This document shows, piece after piece, positions 47,819 to 59,653 of a DNA stretch of 64,000 bases. This stretch comes from Castor canadensis (Eukaryota; Chordata; Mammalia; Rodentia; Castoridae), in the NCBI RefSeq assembly GCF_047511655.1, contig NC_133391.1, forward strand, positions 105,809,384 to 105,873,383, in the 5' to 3' direction. How positions within the stretch are numbered: the first letter of the stretch is position 1; the number at the start of each line of letters is the position of its first letter. The notes under the pieces were generated by a model. That model saw nothing but the letters and a program-made list of their open reading frames with translations. It made no database searches and was not told the origin of the DNA. Both the position numbers and the translations under genes were made by a program.

Positions 47819-49383
47819 CCATTCTCCCTCTTATCACTTTGTATTTTAATGAATTTTTTGTAGATTACAACTAAAAATTAGGAAATCTTTGTTATTTGAT
47901 TTTGTTTCCTGCACATAGTAGTGTATCATGTATATTCTAGTTAAGTGGATTATTTAAATATCCTTAATAAGATTTTTCTATTACTATACTTTCCCTCCAG
48001 TAAATTCTGTTCACTTACATTGTTATTTTTTTTATTGTGAATACGAAGTCAGTTAACATAAATATCTTAAACTTCAAATGTCCTTGCTCTTAGAAGTGTG
48101 CTTCTTTTTAAACTTCTTTCTTTATTATTATTTCTTATTCTTAAGACAATTTTTTGAGAATAAATCAGAGGATATAACTTGAAAACATTTTAGTCAAAAT
48201 GTTCATTAACCACACTATGTAATTTCCTAGGGCAACAACTGTGACAGCAATAACTGCAAAATTTATCAAGAATACGATGTTGAGGAATGATGCCAGAAAG
48301 AACTATAACAAATGATTTACAACTGTCAAGGGCCAGAAAACCTTATACTGTCACCCAAGGGGAAAATTAGGCAGGAATCAAGACTACTTCTGTTAAATAC
48401 ACTTCATGTAAATCAGAGCCATTCTTGGTTTCTGTGATAATAGTCAACTGGTATTATGCAGTACTTCTTAGTCACTTCCTTCCTAATCCTCCATCTCTTT
48501 GTGGTTCCTGAGTTTCAGTCCCGTCAGCTCAACAATTCTATATTTTCACTAGCCCCAGGTTAATTTTCCCCTAAGGGGTAATTATTGATGCTTTCAACTT
48601 TATTTAAATTTATGGAGAATAATTATGTCAGTAATACCAAAGTATATGCATAAACTCACAAGTCTGAATTAAAAGGATAAGACCTAAGGAAAAGCCTAGG
48701 CTTGTGTGCTTATTACTTCACTCACTCAGTGGTCATCCCGTCAACATCTGGTATTGACTAAATGATGGACATGGCAAAAATGTAAGTAAGTTCTATGGGT
48801 ATGACAATAGGCCCTAGAAGAAAGGCATGTACAAAGTTCTATGAGAGCACAGAAAGGGGAAGACAATATGGAAAATAAAAGGGGTTTCTAAAGAAGAATA
48901 CTTTTGAACTGGATTTTGAAGCATGTTTGGGAGTTTGCCAATTGGCTCAGAGAGGAAATGGCACCCAGAGTAAAAGAAAACTATTTTCAGAGATCCAGAA
49001 TCCTAAAAGTGAGGTATATTTGTGAATTGAAAAGTATTTCCATGTAAATGATTTTGGGATGTTATGTGAGAAGAGAGGCATGGGGAGATGAAGAGGAGGA
49101 AGAAAGCGAGCTGTGGTTGGCTCTGTATCACACTTTCATTTAGACATTGTTATAGAGTTGTTTTCCGACAGCAGTGAATTATTACACTGACTGGTCATGG
49201 ACTCATATGAATATGCTATTTCTTTTATTTCTCTTCACTGGTGACAAAATGATGCTAGTGCTAAGGGCAGAGATAAAACCAAAGAAAAAAGCAAAGATGG
49301 CCACAGTTTCTACTGCATAGATTTCGCATGATGATATCCATGAATGCTCTAGATGTACTAGAAGGGAGGGAGGGAAGGGGTGG

Positions 49384-49385
<2 letters not shown>
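47819..49385. other. No gene; possible L2 fragment
   Basis: A stretch at 48790-48980 ('gaactggattttgaagcatg', 'tttgggagtttgccaattgg') resembles antisense L2. The rest is not recognised. Confidence 0.35.

Positions 49386-49437
<52 letters not shown>
49386..49437. repeat. (GA)n microsatellite
   Basis: About 26 GA units, preceded by a G-rich stretch. They generate the Leu/Ser repeat frame on the minus strand at 49203-49535. Confidence 0.95.
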
Positions 49438-49440
<3 letters not shown>

Positions 49441-50929
49441 AAAAATGAGAGAGAGAGAAATTCTGTAATTTTATGTAAAGAAGAATGAGCTGGAGTAGAG
49501 TAGTGAAGTATAAATGGATAAATCTTGGAGCTCACTCAGGTACTAGAAATTCCTAATTACTCCTCTCCCCACTATTACATAGATTGAGTTGCTCTTCAGG
49601 TTCCAGTGAGACATGAGTAATTGGCATAATATGTGAATGTTTCTTTGACCCACCCCTCCCTTAGTAAGTGGGGAGTATTTTAGTTCAAGAGAAGGGAAGC
49701 GTAGAGGAACTGGAATAAAAGAAAATCCTTGAGAGAAAGTCATTTTTAGTTTTTTTCCAAGGCTTAATCCTTTTGTCTAAATTATTCAGCATTTCAGAGT
49801 GATTCCTGATCTTCCATTAGCTTTCCCAGCTGAGTGGATTCCACCTCATTTCCTTGTCACAGTCAAAATGCTGATGGGAGGATCCTCAGTTACATGTTAG
49901 ATGTGGAAAGGATCATGTTGTTATCTGGGACAGCATGCACCAAGTCATGTAGCACATAAACAACTAGAAAGCCATTTTGAGTTTATTGCCACTTTCTGGG
50001 TATGAGAATTACTTACAACAAGACTACCAAAGTGAAGTATTTCAGCAACTTCTAATCCAGTTAAAAATAGAAAACTTAGTATAAGATGTGTATGTGGGTA
50101 GAATGAATAGCAAGAACTGGCAGGGCCTGGTCCACCTTTGTGATCTGATCTATAGTATCTTTTTTATTGTTTTCTAGTACAAATTTAAATTCTTTGTATC
50201 TTATAGTGTTTTAGTGATTTGGACTTTGGGTGACTTTATAAGCCGTTATTTAAGTTTTAATTTTCTTATGACTAAGTTCAGTAAATATCCCAACTAGTAT
50301 AAATATCTTTAGCTTTGTGTTGAAAATTTTGTTTTTCTTTGCAAACCCAATATTATATTGTAGTAGGTGCAGATTCTGTGTTGAGTTCTTAGTGAGCATA
50401 AATCCCTGTTATAGATATTTTTCACTCCCTGCATACCACTGTTCAGGTAATGACACTTGTAAAACACAGGAAGATAATTTTCTAGATTCCATGGTTAAGC
50501 ATACATTTCAAGAAAGTCCAATGTTTTTCAGGAAATGTGGAACTGCTTAGGGTTATTTTATAGATATCATGTATGTCTTTGAGTAAGTTTACTAGAGAGA
50601 AAAGTCTGTTCATTTATTGTAGCCTGTGGCTTTGTGTGAAATTTCTACATGTTCTTGGAGTCATTTAGCAGTTAAAATATAACTTAAAATGATAATTGCT
50701 GGAAATAAGCATGATCAGGAGAGTGTTCCATGGCAATTTAAAAAACCCATTTCCAAAATTCCACTTAAGATATGACCTGGGTAAGGAAAAAAGAAGGGAA
50801 AAAATGAAACCAGTATTCACTTAGTCTTCATTCTAATTTTCCAGATACAAACACTGATAAGTAATAGAATGGTGTCCTGATGCTTCTTCCCCTACTCCTC
50901 CCTACTACCCTTTCCTTTCTCTCCCATTC

Positions 50930-50964
<35 letters not shown>

Positions 50965-51699
50965 TACCATTCTCTCTCCCTTTTACTGATAGAAGTTATG
51001 TCATGGGTGTGGAATCTGAGGACACTGAATGTTATATCATTAGCATACCTTGTAAACTTCTAGACACTTCCAAATTCATTCCTTAAAACTTGGTCTTATA
51101 GACTTAAAAAATCATATATCCATCCTAAAATAAATCTAAGCATAAGTGTCTACTAATTACTCATGAGAAGCAAGTTGGAGCTATTAGACTCACCAATGGA
51201 TAGAGAGAGCCCAGTGATTGTTGTTCCACTCTGCTTTTTCTCCCATAGCATCTCACATTCTGACTGCTGCCTGACATTTTCTTATGAACACCTTTTTTTT
51301 TTAACCACTCAACAGTCTACATGGCTAAAGCTAACCTCCAAATGTGGTTCACTTTCTTACCACAATTTTCCTCTTGTATCTATTCTTTACATCCTTCACT
51401 TGGTCACTTACCAAAAAATCTACCAATATTTTGCCTTTCCTCTTTTCTTCCTTCCTTCCCACTTCTCTCCTTTCTACCTTCCTTTTATCCTTTTGTGCAT
51501 TTATTCAATCAGTACATATTGTGTCCTCTAAGCAGATCTCTGAGTATGCAGATACCAATAAGGTACCATATGGCTTTCTCTTGTCTTCCTTCTTTAGGAA
51601 GGAGAATAGTTTAAAGGTCTCCTATCTAAATCTTTATTTTCCCTCAAGATTTAATTCAAAGCACAGATCAATAATAAAAGTGTCTTGGATCCTTTAGGC
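49438..51699. other. No gene recognised
   Basis: Holds the (CT)n at 50934-50960 and a C/T-rich block (51210-51690) with three overlapping open frames. That block may be degenerate L2, but I could not support a family. No other feature seen. Confidence 0.4.
50934..50960. repeat. (CT)n microsatellite
   Basis: Perfect CT run within a longer pyrimidine tract. Confidence 0.9.
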
Positions 51700-51990
51700 C
51701 AGGGGTTGACATATTTTTTTTCTATGTGATAGGTCAGAGAGTAAATGGTTCATGCTTTCTAGCTATATATGCAGAGCAACCATTCAACTCTGTTGTTTGT
51801 GGTATGAAAGCAAAAAAAAAGAATGAATGCAGCTGTGTTCTAATACAACTTTATTTGTGGATATTGAAATTTATTTCAAATAATTTTCATGTATAAAAAT
51901 ATTTCATTTAATGCATTATTCTTCTTTTCACTTTCGTTCAATCATTTGAAAATGTTAAAGCAAATATTAGGTCATGAACCATATAAAGAG
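51700..51990 (+). mobile_element. hAT-Charlie-like non-autonomous DNA transposon remnant
   Basis: Begins 'ccaggggttgacatattttt' and continues 'agagagtaaatggttcatgc', 'ccattcaactctgttgtttg', 'gcagctgtgttctaatacaa', 'ctttatttgtggatattg'. This order matches a widespread mammalian short hAT element whose terminus is CAGGGGTCGGCAAAC. The right end is approximate. Confidence 0.65.
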
Positions 51991-52180
51991 TGGGTGATAA
52001 GTGGATTGAAGCTAGGAGCTAGGTAGACTCCTGTTCTAGGCTGAAGTTTCTCATATAATTTTCAATGGTAAATTGTTTGGTGTGCAAGGTACCTTTTATG
52101 TGCTGACCTGCACTGCATTTTAAGTGTGTGTTTATTAACTTTACTCAAATCAGAATTCTTGGAAGCAGGGTTTTTATTTC

Positions 52181-52645
52181 TGTGTTAGCTTTTCTGTCAT
52201 AGTGACAAATACCTGAGAGAACAACTTAAGAGGAAATAAGATTTATTCTGGCTTATAGTTTGGAAGGTTTCAGTCAACAGTGAGTTTGTTCAATTGCTTT
52301 AATAAAGCAGAACATCATAGTGGCAAGGGTGTGTAGCAAAGCAAAGTTGCTTGCCTTATGGCAGTCAGGAAGTAGAGGGAGCTAGGAAGTTTCCAGGAAC
52401 AAGGTACATCTTTCCAGAGCATGTCACCAGTGGCCTACTTTCTTCAACTAGGTCCCAACTCCTACTTTCTATTACCTCCCAATAATAAATAACATCATAT
52501 CATGAATCCATCAGTGGATTAACCCATTGATTGGGTCAGAATACTCATAATTCAATCCTCTCTCAATGATTGGATCCACTAGCTTAGGGCTGAGCCTTCA
52601 ATATATGAGCCTTTCTGGAGGATACCTCATATCCAAACCATAACA
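52181..52645 (-). mobile_element. 3' LTR of a two-LTR ERVL-MaLR element
   Basis: Left LTR in plus coordinates: starts 'tgtgttagcttttctgtcat', with 'gacaaatacctgagagaaca', 'taagatttattctggcttat', 'aggtttcagtcaacagtgag', 'tcaatgattggatccactag', 'ggctgagccttcaatatatg', and ends near 'ccaaaccataaca'. It aligns by eye along its length with 54094-54516, with indels. Confidence 0.85.
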
Positions 52646-54093
52646 CTACATCTCAAACCCCAAAGGGTCATGACCATCTCATAATGAAAAATGCACTTAG
52701 TCTATCTCTAAGAATCCCCAAAGTCTTAATAGTTCCAACATTGTTCAAAAGTGCAAGTCTAAAGTCTTCCCTGAGACTTAAGGTAACTGTTAGCCATTAG
52801 CCCCTATAAAATCAAAAGGACATTTGCATAATTTCAACACATAATGGTAGAGGTTAACATTGTTATTCTGAAAGGAGTAATAGAACACTCCTAAGGAAGG
52901 ACCAAAACAAAGCAAGACTGAAACCCAGTAGGTCAAACATTAAATCCTATAGCTCCATGTCCAGCATCCAGAGTACATGCTGGCATGATGTGAGTTTCAA
53001 AAGAAGTAGACATATCTGCCTCTATGGCCTTGCCAGCCGAACTCTTTCCTGGTCTGACTTTGGTCACTGCCTGTGGCTTTCCTCAGCAGACGTTACATTT
53101 CATGTTTCATGTTCTAACTTATTGGGGTCTCATCACATCCTTGGCATTACCCTCATAGCTTCACCCAGTGGCCTCTCAGGGGCTTCTCACAGAGATTCCT
53201 ACCATGCTACATATTGCCTGGTCTTCCATGATTTTTCTTTGAAAGCTGGGTGGAAGCCACCAGAATGAGCAGTAACTGGACCCACTGAGACTGTGGCAGC
53301 AGTGGCCTCTCAGTGTCTGGGCAGCTGAGCATGGTTAAATGAATCCTGGGAAAAAAACCTTCTTTGGCACTCCTGTGTAAGAAGCACGCCCTGGTGGTAC
53401 TCACTTGTTAGGGGAAAGACTTTTAAATTAGTCTGACTTCCACACCCTTGAACCTAGGATAGGTATGGTCTTGCTGATTGCTCAGATGGCCTCAAGACAG
53501 CTTTCATATTTTCTCATTGCAAAGTACTTGACATCTTTTTTATGGTGCTAGACTGTTCAGGAACCAAGCCTTCCTTAGCCCCAACTTAAAAGGGGCTTTG
53601 TCTGACCAAACTGCAAGCTTTAAAAATCCTTCTTCTCTGCCTTTTGCTCTCAATTTTCACTTTAAACCTGACTAAAAGCAGCAAGCAATACCTGTGCAAC
53701 AGCTTGAATGCTTGGCTTCCTTGAAAATGCCTTCACCAGATTAATCAGTCTATCACCTTAAAATGGAGACTCACATGAATTCTTAGGTCATGGATAAAAT
53801 GTAGACAAGTTCTTTGCCACAGTGTAACATGCATAGCCTCTAGTCCAATTCCCAATAGATCCTTATTCCCATCTGAAACCTCATGGGCACAGTCTTTACT
53901 GTCCACATTCTTATTGGGATTTTTGTTTTCTGACCGCCCACCAAAATCTCCCATCAAACTATGCTTATGGATTTCTAGGGTGTTTCTAGCCTACAAATTT
54001 TCCCAAACTCTTCCTGCAAAACAGTTCTAATGGATTCTAAACCACATTTTCAGAAATAGTCATAGCAATGACTATTCTCTGGTGCTAGTTTTC
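52646..54093 (-). mobile_element. Internal region of the ERVL-MaLR element
   Basis: About 1.45 kb between the two LTRs. The side next to 52645 reads, on the minus strand, 'gaccctttggggtttgagat', a purine-rich tract where a polypurine tract is expected. No gag, pol or env reading frame can be recognised, as expected for non-autonomous MaLR elements, which relied on proteins supplied by ERVL relatives. The two ORFs of 103 and 70 codons are chance frames. Confidence 0.8.
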
Positions 54094-54516
54094 TGTGTTA
54101 ATCAGATTTTTTTTTTCTGTGACAAATAACTGAGAGAATCAACTTAAAGGGGTAAAGATTTGTTTTGGCTCACAGTTTCAGAGGTTTTAGTCCATGGTTG
54201 ACTTGCTGCATTGCTTTGAGTCTGAAGTGCAGCAGAACAGCATGACAACATGTAGTGGAGAAGGCTGCTCACATCATGATAGCCAGAAAGCAGAGAGAGA
54301 GAGAGAGAGAGACAGAGAGAGGCCAGTGACAAGATATCCTTTAGAGCACCTAAAGTGACCTACCTATTATATTATGAATTTGTCAACAGATTAATCCATT
54401 GATGACATTAGACCCCTGTAATCCAATCAACTTCTTAATGACTGGATCCAACAGTGGGGAGCAAGCCTTCAACATATGAGCCTTTGAGGGGAAACTTCAT
54501 ATCTAATCTATTAACA
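54094..54516 (-). mobile_element. 5' LTR of the two-LTR ERVL-MaLR element
   Basis: Starts 'tgtgttaatcag' and continues 'gacaaataactgagagaatc', 'gatttgttttggctcacagt', 'gaggttttagtccatggttg', 'ctcacatcatgatagccaga', a (GA)n at 54292-54312, 'taatgactggatccaacagt', and ends 'ctaatctattaaca'. Its similarity to 52181-52645 marks the pair as one provirus-like insertion. Confidence 0.85.
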
Positions 54517-56154
54517 GTAGTACTTCGTATTTCTTCAGCGTCTGTCACAGAATCTTTCATATAATTAGTGCTTACAAAAAATATGAGGACATGAGTGACT
54601 CAAGCAAGCTCTGTTTGATCAATCATCTAGAATCTTTCTCTCTCTCTGTTTAAACCAAAAGTAAATAAAAAATAACATTTTTGTTATCATCATGGTATTA
54701 TTATCTCTTTTCATGTGCTCATGTGAGATCTTAAATATGCCTTATTGAAAATTAGGGGGATGAAATATGACAAGTTTGTTTTCTTCAGAATCACTGTTAT
54801 CATTAATATGGAAATATTTTCTTTCTTAGCCAATAAAATACAATAGGAAAACAGCATAACAAACTTAGGATAGCAGCATGAGAACTTCTAAAACGTTCTT
54901 CTAGAATTAGGACAGTGAAGGTGTCTTCCTTTAAGACTTTGTAAGCCACTAGAAATTAGTATTACCCATTGCTCCTTTATTGTAGCTATGGCAGGTGCTG
55001 ACACAGTCCAGTGTCAGTACTGATTGGTCAATGATAGAGATGAGGCCACTGTGTGTGTAATGACTATTCTGGTGTTTGCAAATAGTTTCAACACTACATT
55101 TAAATAACAGTTGAACAAAAGTTGGTATATGTGATTAATTAGAAAGGTAGGCATTTCCAGGTGTAAAAACATTCCACAAAGGAAGAAAATCTAGGTATTT
55201 ACCCTATCAGCAGCTTTGTAACTCTTAGTCTTAAAAAGTGTCTCAGATACTCTTTTGAGCAGATGAGGGAACAGGAGTTTTGGAATTCTTTTGGTTTTTA
55301 TGTTTGTCACTAGCTTTTCAGGCCAGCTGGCTAAGCAGGGACTATTTCTAGCCTAAAGGAAGCTGTAAGGAAGACCTTGTGATTTAGTTGCTAAGCAAGT
55401 ATTTCTGCAGATGCTGTTATCTTTAGGTAATGATGCCCTACTTTACAAATGAAGCTAACTATGCATTTATTTTGGAGTATTAGCTGAATTTCAGAAAATT
55501 CAAACTTTCTAATATGGAACTCTGCTAAAGGTTTTCTAAAGACATTGAACCTCATTTGCTCTCAATGGTGTGCAAGTCTCTCTCGAGCTTTATGACTCCA
55601 TTGGTATCTGAATGCCTATTAGAATGGAAATATCCTGGTTTTATAGCCAGAGTGGAGATGAGTCTTTCTGGACTTGTTTGTGAAAAGCAAACTGATAACA
55701 CCTTGGAGGTGCAGGCATGGGACCTTTTCCACATGTGACAGAAAGTTGGTTATGTGGTTAACTTGGTCCCTTGTCACATTGCTCTTCCTGATCTTGAGAA
55801 GTCCTAGCTTGTGGAATAAACTCTCTAATTTGTCACTGGTGGTTATAATTCTTTAAATATCTCAGGTTACTTTGGGTTAAGCAGGATTGAAAACTGTTAT
55901 TGTTTTTTGTTTTGCCTTGGGAGCAAATTGTGAAAGATTTATGTTTAATCGTTCACTCCTTCCTTTGCCAAAATTCGGTTTCGTGATCTTGTTCTTTTCT
56001 TTTGAAATCCTGTTTTTTGCCTTGTGTTGAAGTGAAGTAGTCTGTCGTTTGAGTTGTTTAGCCCAGGTAAATAGGACTTTCTTGACTCTCTTGATTGCAG
56101 CAGAACAGACTGCCCTGGTGTTCTGGGATATGCTATGTGGATAGGAGCATGATG
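54517..56154. other. No gene recognised
   Basis: AT-rich, with mirrored short frames at 55552-55738 on both strands. No repeat was named. Confidence 0.4.
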
Positions 56155-56340
56155 TAGGAGGCTGACTCGTTTTCAAATACTAACTCTGTATTGTTGGCTC
56201 TTGTAAACTGGGAAAATCATTTACCTTCCCTGAGCCTTTGTTTCCTCATATATGTTGAGAGTAAGTTAAATCAAGCATACAAATAGCTTAACACACTATT
56301 TAAGTCAGAGTAAGAACAGAATAAATATTACTTTCTGTCC
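56155..56340 (+). mobile_element. MIR SINE
   Basis: Landmarks: 'tcaaatactaactctgtatt', 'tgggaaaatcatttaccttc', 'cctgagcctttgtttcctca', 'aagaacagaataaatatta'. Confidence 0.7.
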
Positions 56341-56866
56341 TCATTTCCTCACCTAGGCCTTTTTGCAACATTTGTTGTTATAGCCTGACAGCTAGTTAAT
56401 TGTTTATTTTCATTACTGTGATATTTTATAACAAGATACACTTCTAGGAATTTCAGAATTCTTACTGGATGCTCATTCACCCACGCATACACATGCTAGG
56501 AAAATGTGAAGCAATTCCTACTGTTATGAACAGTATTCTTCACAAAAGGGGAGAGGTAGAACTGAAAAGTAGTTAAATTTAAGGCTGCAGACAGGAAATG
56601 AAGGAGTAGGGAGTAGGAGCTGACATTCTTGCTTTCCATAATACCATGATGATGAGCATTATTAGATCATGCTCTCTGCTGTGACTGCCTTGTCACCAAT
56701 TTTGTTAATACTTCGTTATCAAGAGCCTAGAGAGATGGTTTAACATCTTGTTTTATTAAGGACAAAAAAAAAAATCTCAAAACTGTGGGCTATTTTAGAG
56801 CATATGTTTCAGCACAGAAATTTAAAAAATAGCAGCAAAGAAAGAACAGTTAAATATGTAGGCCCC

Positions 56867-57343
56867 CAAAAGCGAGAGCACACAAGGAAGGGGTGAGGAT
56901 AGGTAAGACACCTAAAAAACTAGCTAGCATTGTTGCCCTTAACGCAGAGAAACTAAAGCAGATACTTTAAAGCAACTGAGGCCAATAGGAAAAGGGGAAC
57001 AGGTACTAGAGAAAAGGTTAGATCAAAAAGAATTAACCTAGAAGGTAACACCCACGCACAGGAAATCAATGTGAGTCAATGCCCTGTATAGCTATCCTTA
57101 TCTCAACCAGCAAAAACCCTTGTTCCTTCCTATTATTGCTTATACTCTCTCTACAACAAAATTAGAAATAAGGGCAAAATAGTTTCTGCTGGGTATTGAT
57201 GGGGGGGGGCGGAGTGGGTGGTAAGGGAGGGGGTGGGGGCAGGGGGGAGAGATGAACCAAGCCTTGTATGCACAGATGAATAATAAAAGAAAAATGAAAA
57301 AAAAACAAAAAGACAAAACAAACAAACAAAAAAACATAAAACA
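56867..57343 (+). mobile_element. 5'-truncated LINE-1 3' UTR (family B) with A-rich tail
   Basis: Sense copy of the family-B 3' UTR: 'agcgagagcacacaaggaag', 'gcccttaacgcagagaaact', 'gagtcaatgccctgtatagc', 'gcaaaaacccttgttccttc', the G-rich tract 57200-57250, 'ccaagccttgtatgcacaga' and an A-rich tail with interspersed C and G. Only the 3' UTR is present. Similarity to 59150-59640 is very high, so it is a young copy. Confidence 0.9.
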
Positions 57344-57954
57344 TGACACTAGCCTTTCTCAATTACAAAGTGAAGTTTCATTTAATGACAGGTAGCAGCC
57401 ACTTTTGTACATTATAGGACACATTCTCTAACAGGTAATTATATTTGGTATTATAAATCTTGATTATTTTTTTTAAATGAAAGTCTTAGTTTCCTTAAAG
57501 ACTGAGTGTAAACCCATCCAAACAACAATAAGAGCAAAAAAGAAAAAAAAAAAAAAACAGAACTCTAATTGATTTCCCATTTCTGAACAAATAAATAACC
57601 CAATTTCTCTAACAACTAAATATAAAGCATAGAATGATCATAAACAATGTTTTAATAAACTGTTGAAATGCAATGGACTATCTTTACAATTTACTTTTTC
57701 TGCTACTATTAGACCTTTTTATAAAAAAATAAACCATGTTAGTCAAGAGGGAGAAGGCATTCTCTCCTTCACTAAATGGGCATGGTAAACTGAACTTTAG
57801 AAAATTATTTTGTTAAAATTTTGGTACTTTAATTTAAAAAAATTGTTTTGTTAACATTTTATTTATTTTTAGAACCTTCATATGAAATTTTTTCTTAAAT
57901 TTTTATTCGGTGCTATGTAAATTAAAATGCCCACTGAGACAATTACTTTTTATG
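57344..57954. other. No gene recognised; A/T runs
   Basis: Contains a 17-base A-rich run near 57543 and long T/A stretches. Nothing else could be named. Confidence 0.4.
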
Positions 57955-58312
57955 AACTGAATTGTGTTTCTCTCCCTCATCCTCTGTTCATATGTAGCTA
58001 TGTTTGGAAAAAAGCTCTCATAAAAAGGAAATTAAGGGAAAATGAGGCCAGTAGGTTAGGCCTTAATATAATATAACTGATATGCTTTTAAGAAGAGGAG
58101 ATTAGGACACAGATACATACAGAGGAAAAACTGTGGGGACACAGGGAAAAGGTAGGTGTTTGCAAAGAAAGGAGAGAAACCTCAGAAGAAACCAACCCTG
58201 TGAACACCTTGATCTGGATTTCTAGCCTTATCTGAGAAGATGAATTTCCTATTGTTTAAGCCACCAAGCCTATGGTGCTTTGTTATAGTAGCTTTAGCAA
58301 AGTAATACAATA
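57955..58312 (+). mobile_element. ERVL-MaLR solo LTR, sense (MLT1-like)
   Basis: 'gaactgaattgtgtttctct', 'tatgtttggaaaaaagctct', 'gaagaggagattaggacaca', 'gaaaccaaccctgtgaacac', 'cttgatctggatttctagcc', 'tgtttaagccaccaagccta', 'tttgttatagtagctttagc' follow the MLT1 order. Diverged but continuous. Confidence 0.8.
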
Positions 58313-58597
58313 CCTGAAATTTGGTAAAATATTATCTACTAGAGAAAGCATTTCCCATGTAAGTTTTTCCCTTTGTAAATATTCCATTTAAATAACTTTT
58401 AACGTCAAGTGTGACTGACAAAATTTCTGTAGTTCTGTATTTCTAAATTTCTGCATTTCCATATTAAAATAATATTTACTGACAAATATTCTTTAAAGTT
58501 AGAGTTTAGATTAACTTTTCTCCTTAATTGTAAGGAATTAGTGAGATGTTAATAAGTAAACCATCACTAAGATATGTTTTACAAAATTGTTGCTATT

Positions 58598-58609
58598 AAG
58601 ACATCTTCC
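58598..58609 (+). repeat. Left target-site duplication of the outer L1
   Basis: AAGACATCTTCC, repeated exactly at 60619-60630 after the outer L1 tail. Confidence 0.88.
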
Positions 58610-58638
58610 CATCTCTAGCCATAAAGGAAATGCAAATC

Positions 58639-58649
58639 AAAGCCACACT
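58639..58649 (+). repeat. Left target-site duplication of the inner L1
   Basis: AAAGCCACACT, inside ORF2 of the outer element and repeated at 59643-59653 after the inner A tail. The A-rich start makes the exact length ambiguous. Confidence 0.8.
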
Positions 58650-59642
58650 GATGTCCACATATGAGGGAGAACATATGATTTTTGGTCTTTTGGGCCAGGC
58701 TAACCTCACTGAGAATGATGTTCTCCAATTCCATCCATTTACCAGAGAATGATAACATTTCGTCCTTCATGGCTGCATAAAATTCCATTGTGTATAGATA
58801 CCACATTTTCTTAATCCCTTCGTCAGTGGTGGGGCATCTTGGCTGCTTCCATAACTTGGCTATTGTGAATAGTGCCGCAATAAACATGGGTGTGCAGGTG
58901 CCTCTGGAGTAAGTAACCTGTGTCACAGTCTTTTGGGTATATCCCCAAGAGTGGTATTCCTGGATCAAATGGTAGATCAATGTTTAGCTTTTTAAGTAGC
59001 CTCCAAATTTTTTTCCAGAGTGGTTGTACTAGTTTACATTCCCACCAACAGTGTAAGAGGGTTCCTTTTTCCCGCATCCTCACCAACACCTGTTGTTCAT
59101 GGTGTTGCTAATTATGGCTATTCTAACAGGGGTGAGGTGGAATCTTAGATCAAGGGCAAACACAACAAGGGGATTGGACTTTGAGCACATGATAAAAGCG
59201 AGAGCACACAAGGGAGGGGTGAGGATAGGTAAGACACCTAAAAAATTAGCTAGCCTTTGTTGCCCTTAACGCAGAGAAACTAAAACAGATACCTTAAAAG
59301 CAACTGAGGCCAATAGGAAAAGGAGACCAGGAACTACAGAAAAGGTTAGATCAAAAAGAATTAACCTAGAAGGTAACACACACGCACAGGAAATTAATGT
59401 GAGTCAACTCTCTGTATAGCTATCCTTATCTCAACCAGCAAAAACCCTTGTTCCTTCCTATTATTGCTTATGATCTCTCTTCAACAAAATTAGAGATAAG
59501 GGCAAAGTAGTTTCTGCCGGGTATTGAGGGGGTTGGGGGGAAAGGGAAGGGGCGGAGTGGGTGGTAAGGGAGGGGGTGGGGGCAGGGGGGAGAGATGACC
59601 CAAGCCTTGTATGCACATATGAATAATAAAACAGTAAAAAAA
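58650..59642 (+). mobile_element. Family-B LINE-1 with a 5' inversion (twin priming)
   Basis: 58650-59147 is antisense: the ORF2 C-terminal region reads on the minus strand (LLGIYPKDCDTGY, MFIAALFTIAKLWKQPRCPT). The rest, from about 59145, is sense 3' UTR with a G-rich tract (59528-59592) and an A tail. The inverted part ends, in L1 order, at 'gtggacat', and the forward part starts at 'tagatcaaggg'. These are neighbours in the uninverted copy at 33121-33180, so essentially nothing is lost. TTA is shared at the switch near 59145. All this fits twin-priming insertion. ORF2 is only a partial remnant. Confidence 0.88.
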
Positions 59643-59653
59643 AAAGCCACACT
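59643..59653 (+). repeat. Right target-site duplication of the inner L1
   Basis: Copy of 58639-58649. The outer L1 continues directly with 'aagattccacttcaccc'. Confidence 0.8.

Noticed and set aside
49203..49535. Leu/Ser-repeat open frame on the minus strand
   Set aside because: Generated by translating the (GA)n microsatellite at 49386-49437.
51163..51697. Three overlapping hydrophobic open frames (up to 122 codons)
   Set aside because: C/T-rich DNA opens several frames at once and biases them to Phe/Leu/Ser. No signal, domain or family was recognised.
58615..59089. L1 ORF2-like peptides that look like a gene
   Set aside because: Real L1 ORF2 similarity, but only a short C-terminal remnant within the inverted inner L1, so annotated as part of the mobile element.
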